A DNA stretch of 6,502 bases from Acidobacteriota bacterium (GTDB lineage: Bacteria; Acidobacteriota; Vicinamibacteria; Vicinamibacterales; UBA8438): assembly GCA_012963185.1 (NCBI GenBank), contig DTWD01000193.1, positions 1 through 6,502 of the forward strand, written 5' to 3'. Positions 5,701 through 6,502 of this stretch are shown here, one piece after another; the first letter of the stretch is position 1, and every line of letters begins with the position of its first letter. Made by a program: the position numbers and the translations under genes. The notes under the pieces were generated by a model, which was not told the DNA's origin, did no database searches, and saw only the letters and a program-made list of their open reading frames with translations.

Positions 5701-6502
5701 ATGACGGTGCCGCGAATGATAGCGAGTATGGTCGCGCTGGTTGTGACGGCCTTCGCGGTTGAGTTGGGCGCACAGGCAATCAGTAATGTCCGTGTCGAAC
5801 GATTACTCACGGCTCCGATTATCGCACCGGGTATTCATCCGAGTGTCGGTGAAAATATCCAAGGACCGTCCGTAATTAAAGTTCCAGACTGGATTAACGA
5901 TCCGCTGGGAGAGTATTACCTCTACTTTGCTGATCACAAAGGTCTATATATCCGATTGGCGTACGCGGACGATTTATTGGGTCCGTGGAAGATCCACGCG
6001 CCGGGCAGTTTGCAAATACGGGATTCTTATTTTTTAGCGGAACCGCCTGCGGTCTCTTCTGATGTCGCGGCGCGACTGCGCGCGTCGCAAGAGCGGCGTG
6101 GTGTGCCGATGTCACACGATGGCCTGTTTGAGGCCACGACTCCACACATCGCCTCGCCAGACGTCCATGTCGATCATGTCAATGAACGCGTCATCATGTA
6201 TTTTCATGGGCTTGATGATGTCAGCACGCAGGTTTCTCGGGTTGCAACGTCGAGCGATGGTATCCACTTTGAAGCGCGTCCAGAACGACTCGGCCGAACC
6301 TACATGCGCATCTTCAATCATGATGGCTATACGTACTCAATGGCCATGCCCGGACAGTTTTATCGGTCTCGGAATCCACTCGGAAGTTTTGAAGAAGGCC
6401 CCAGGCTCTTTAATGCGAATATGCGTCATTCGGCGTTATTGATTCGGGACAATACCTTGTTCGTATTTTGGACACAGGTCGGCGATGTTCCAGAGCACAT
6501 CA
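5701..6502 (+). CDS. Exported GH43/GH32-like five-bladed beta-propeller protein, 3' truncated by window edge
   Basis: The frame is open from ATG 5701 to the window end (267 codons, no stop); the nearest upstream in-frame stop is at 5659-5661. Residues 1-26 look like a signal peptide (MIASMVALVVTAFAV core, cleavage after AQA26). The start lacks a well-spaced Shine-Dalgarno (GGGA at 5695-5698 is only 2 nt away), so M6 (5716) or M10 (5728) are alternatives. The visible blades have the look of the glycoside hydrolase 43/32 superfamily: GPSVIK...GEYYLYFADHKG...IRLAYADDLLGPW (55-96), a second blade ending RVIMYFHG (163-170), VATSSDGIHFE (181-191), a fourth with RSRNPLGSFEEG (222-233), and HSALLIRDNTLFVFW (243-257). 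The first-blade 'DP' that holds the GH43 catalytic base reads G55-P56 here, so standard glycosidase activity is uncertain. The gene starts 28 bp after the PAL-like gene, probably in the same transcript. Function unknown. Confidence 0.75.
   Translation, partial: MTVPRMIASMVALVVTAFAVELGAQAISNVRVERLLTAPIIAPGIHPSVGENIQGPSVIKVPDWINDPLGEYYLYFADHKGLYIRLAYADDLLGPWKIHAPGSLQIRDSYFLAEPPAVSSDVAARLRASQERRGVPMSHDGLFEATTPHIASPDVHVDHVNERVIMYFHGLDDVSTQVSRVATSSDGIHFEARPERLGRTYMRIFNHDGYTYSMAMPGQFYRSRNPLGSFEEGPRLFNANMRHSALLIRDNTLFVFWTQVGDVPEHI

Noticed and set aside
6062..6442. 126-codon open frame on the plus strand
   Set aside because: It lies wholly inside the GH43-like gene in another frame; the GH43-like frame is open for 267 codons with a signal peptide and recognisable blades.

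Overview
The window is a compact bacterial locus with all five genes on the + strand. It holds the tail of a cyclase/formamidase-family hydrolase, three complete genes for exported proteins, and the first 267 codons of a fourth exported protein that runs off the right edge. I saw no RNA genes, mobile elements, CRISPR arrays or long repeats. Every complete protein has an N-terminal signal peptide, one carries a c-type haem site (CxxCH), and one is a PQQ-type dehydrogenase. This points to a Gram-negative-type, respiring bacterium with a PQQ/cytochrome c periplasm. Base composition is moderate (roughly low-to-mid 50s % GC by eye). The gene style (quinoprotein, carboxypeptidase-regulatory-like/haem protein, NHL propellers, cyclase family) recalls uncultured Acidobacteriota (Vicinamibacterales-like) or similar marine or soil lineages. 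That taxonomic guess is inference with low confidence.

Layout: 1-309, C-terminal part of a cyclase-family (HxGTHxDxPxH-type) hydrolase. 370-2103, a PQQ-dependent alcohol dehydrogenase-like quinoprotein with the D-x-D metal-site signature of lanthanide-dependent enzymes and no vicinal Cys-Cys pair. 2104-2273, the only sizeable gap (170 bp), with a weak hairpin, a weak possible promoter and a strong Shine-Dalgarno. 2274-4487, an unusual fusion of signal peptide, carboxypeptidase-regulatory-like beta-sandwich, mono-haem CxxCH segment and Vgb/NHL-like beta-propeller. 4530-5672, an exported NHL six-bladed propeller resembling peptidyl-alpha-hydroxyglycine alpha-amidating lyase (PAL). 5701-6502, a secreted five-bladed-propeller protein of GH43/GH32-like fold, incomplete.

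How they may work together: the last three genes are spaced by only 42 and 28 bp and look like one transcript, possibly with its own promoter in the 170-bp gap. The quinoprotein has no haem domain and needs an external electron acceptor, and the next gene encodes an exported haem protein. A simple hypothesis is a periplasmic route in which the quinoprotein oxidises an alcohol or aldehyde, the haem/propeller protein accepts or relays electrons or binds the substrate, and the PAL-like and GH43-like proteins cleave or bind a related compound. Four consecutive exported beta-propellers of different blade number are the most distinctive property of the locus. The substrate cannot be read from the sequence, and the joint pathway is inference.
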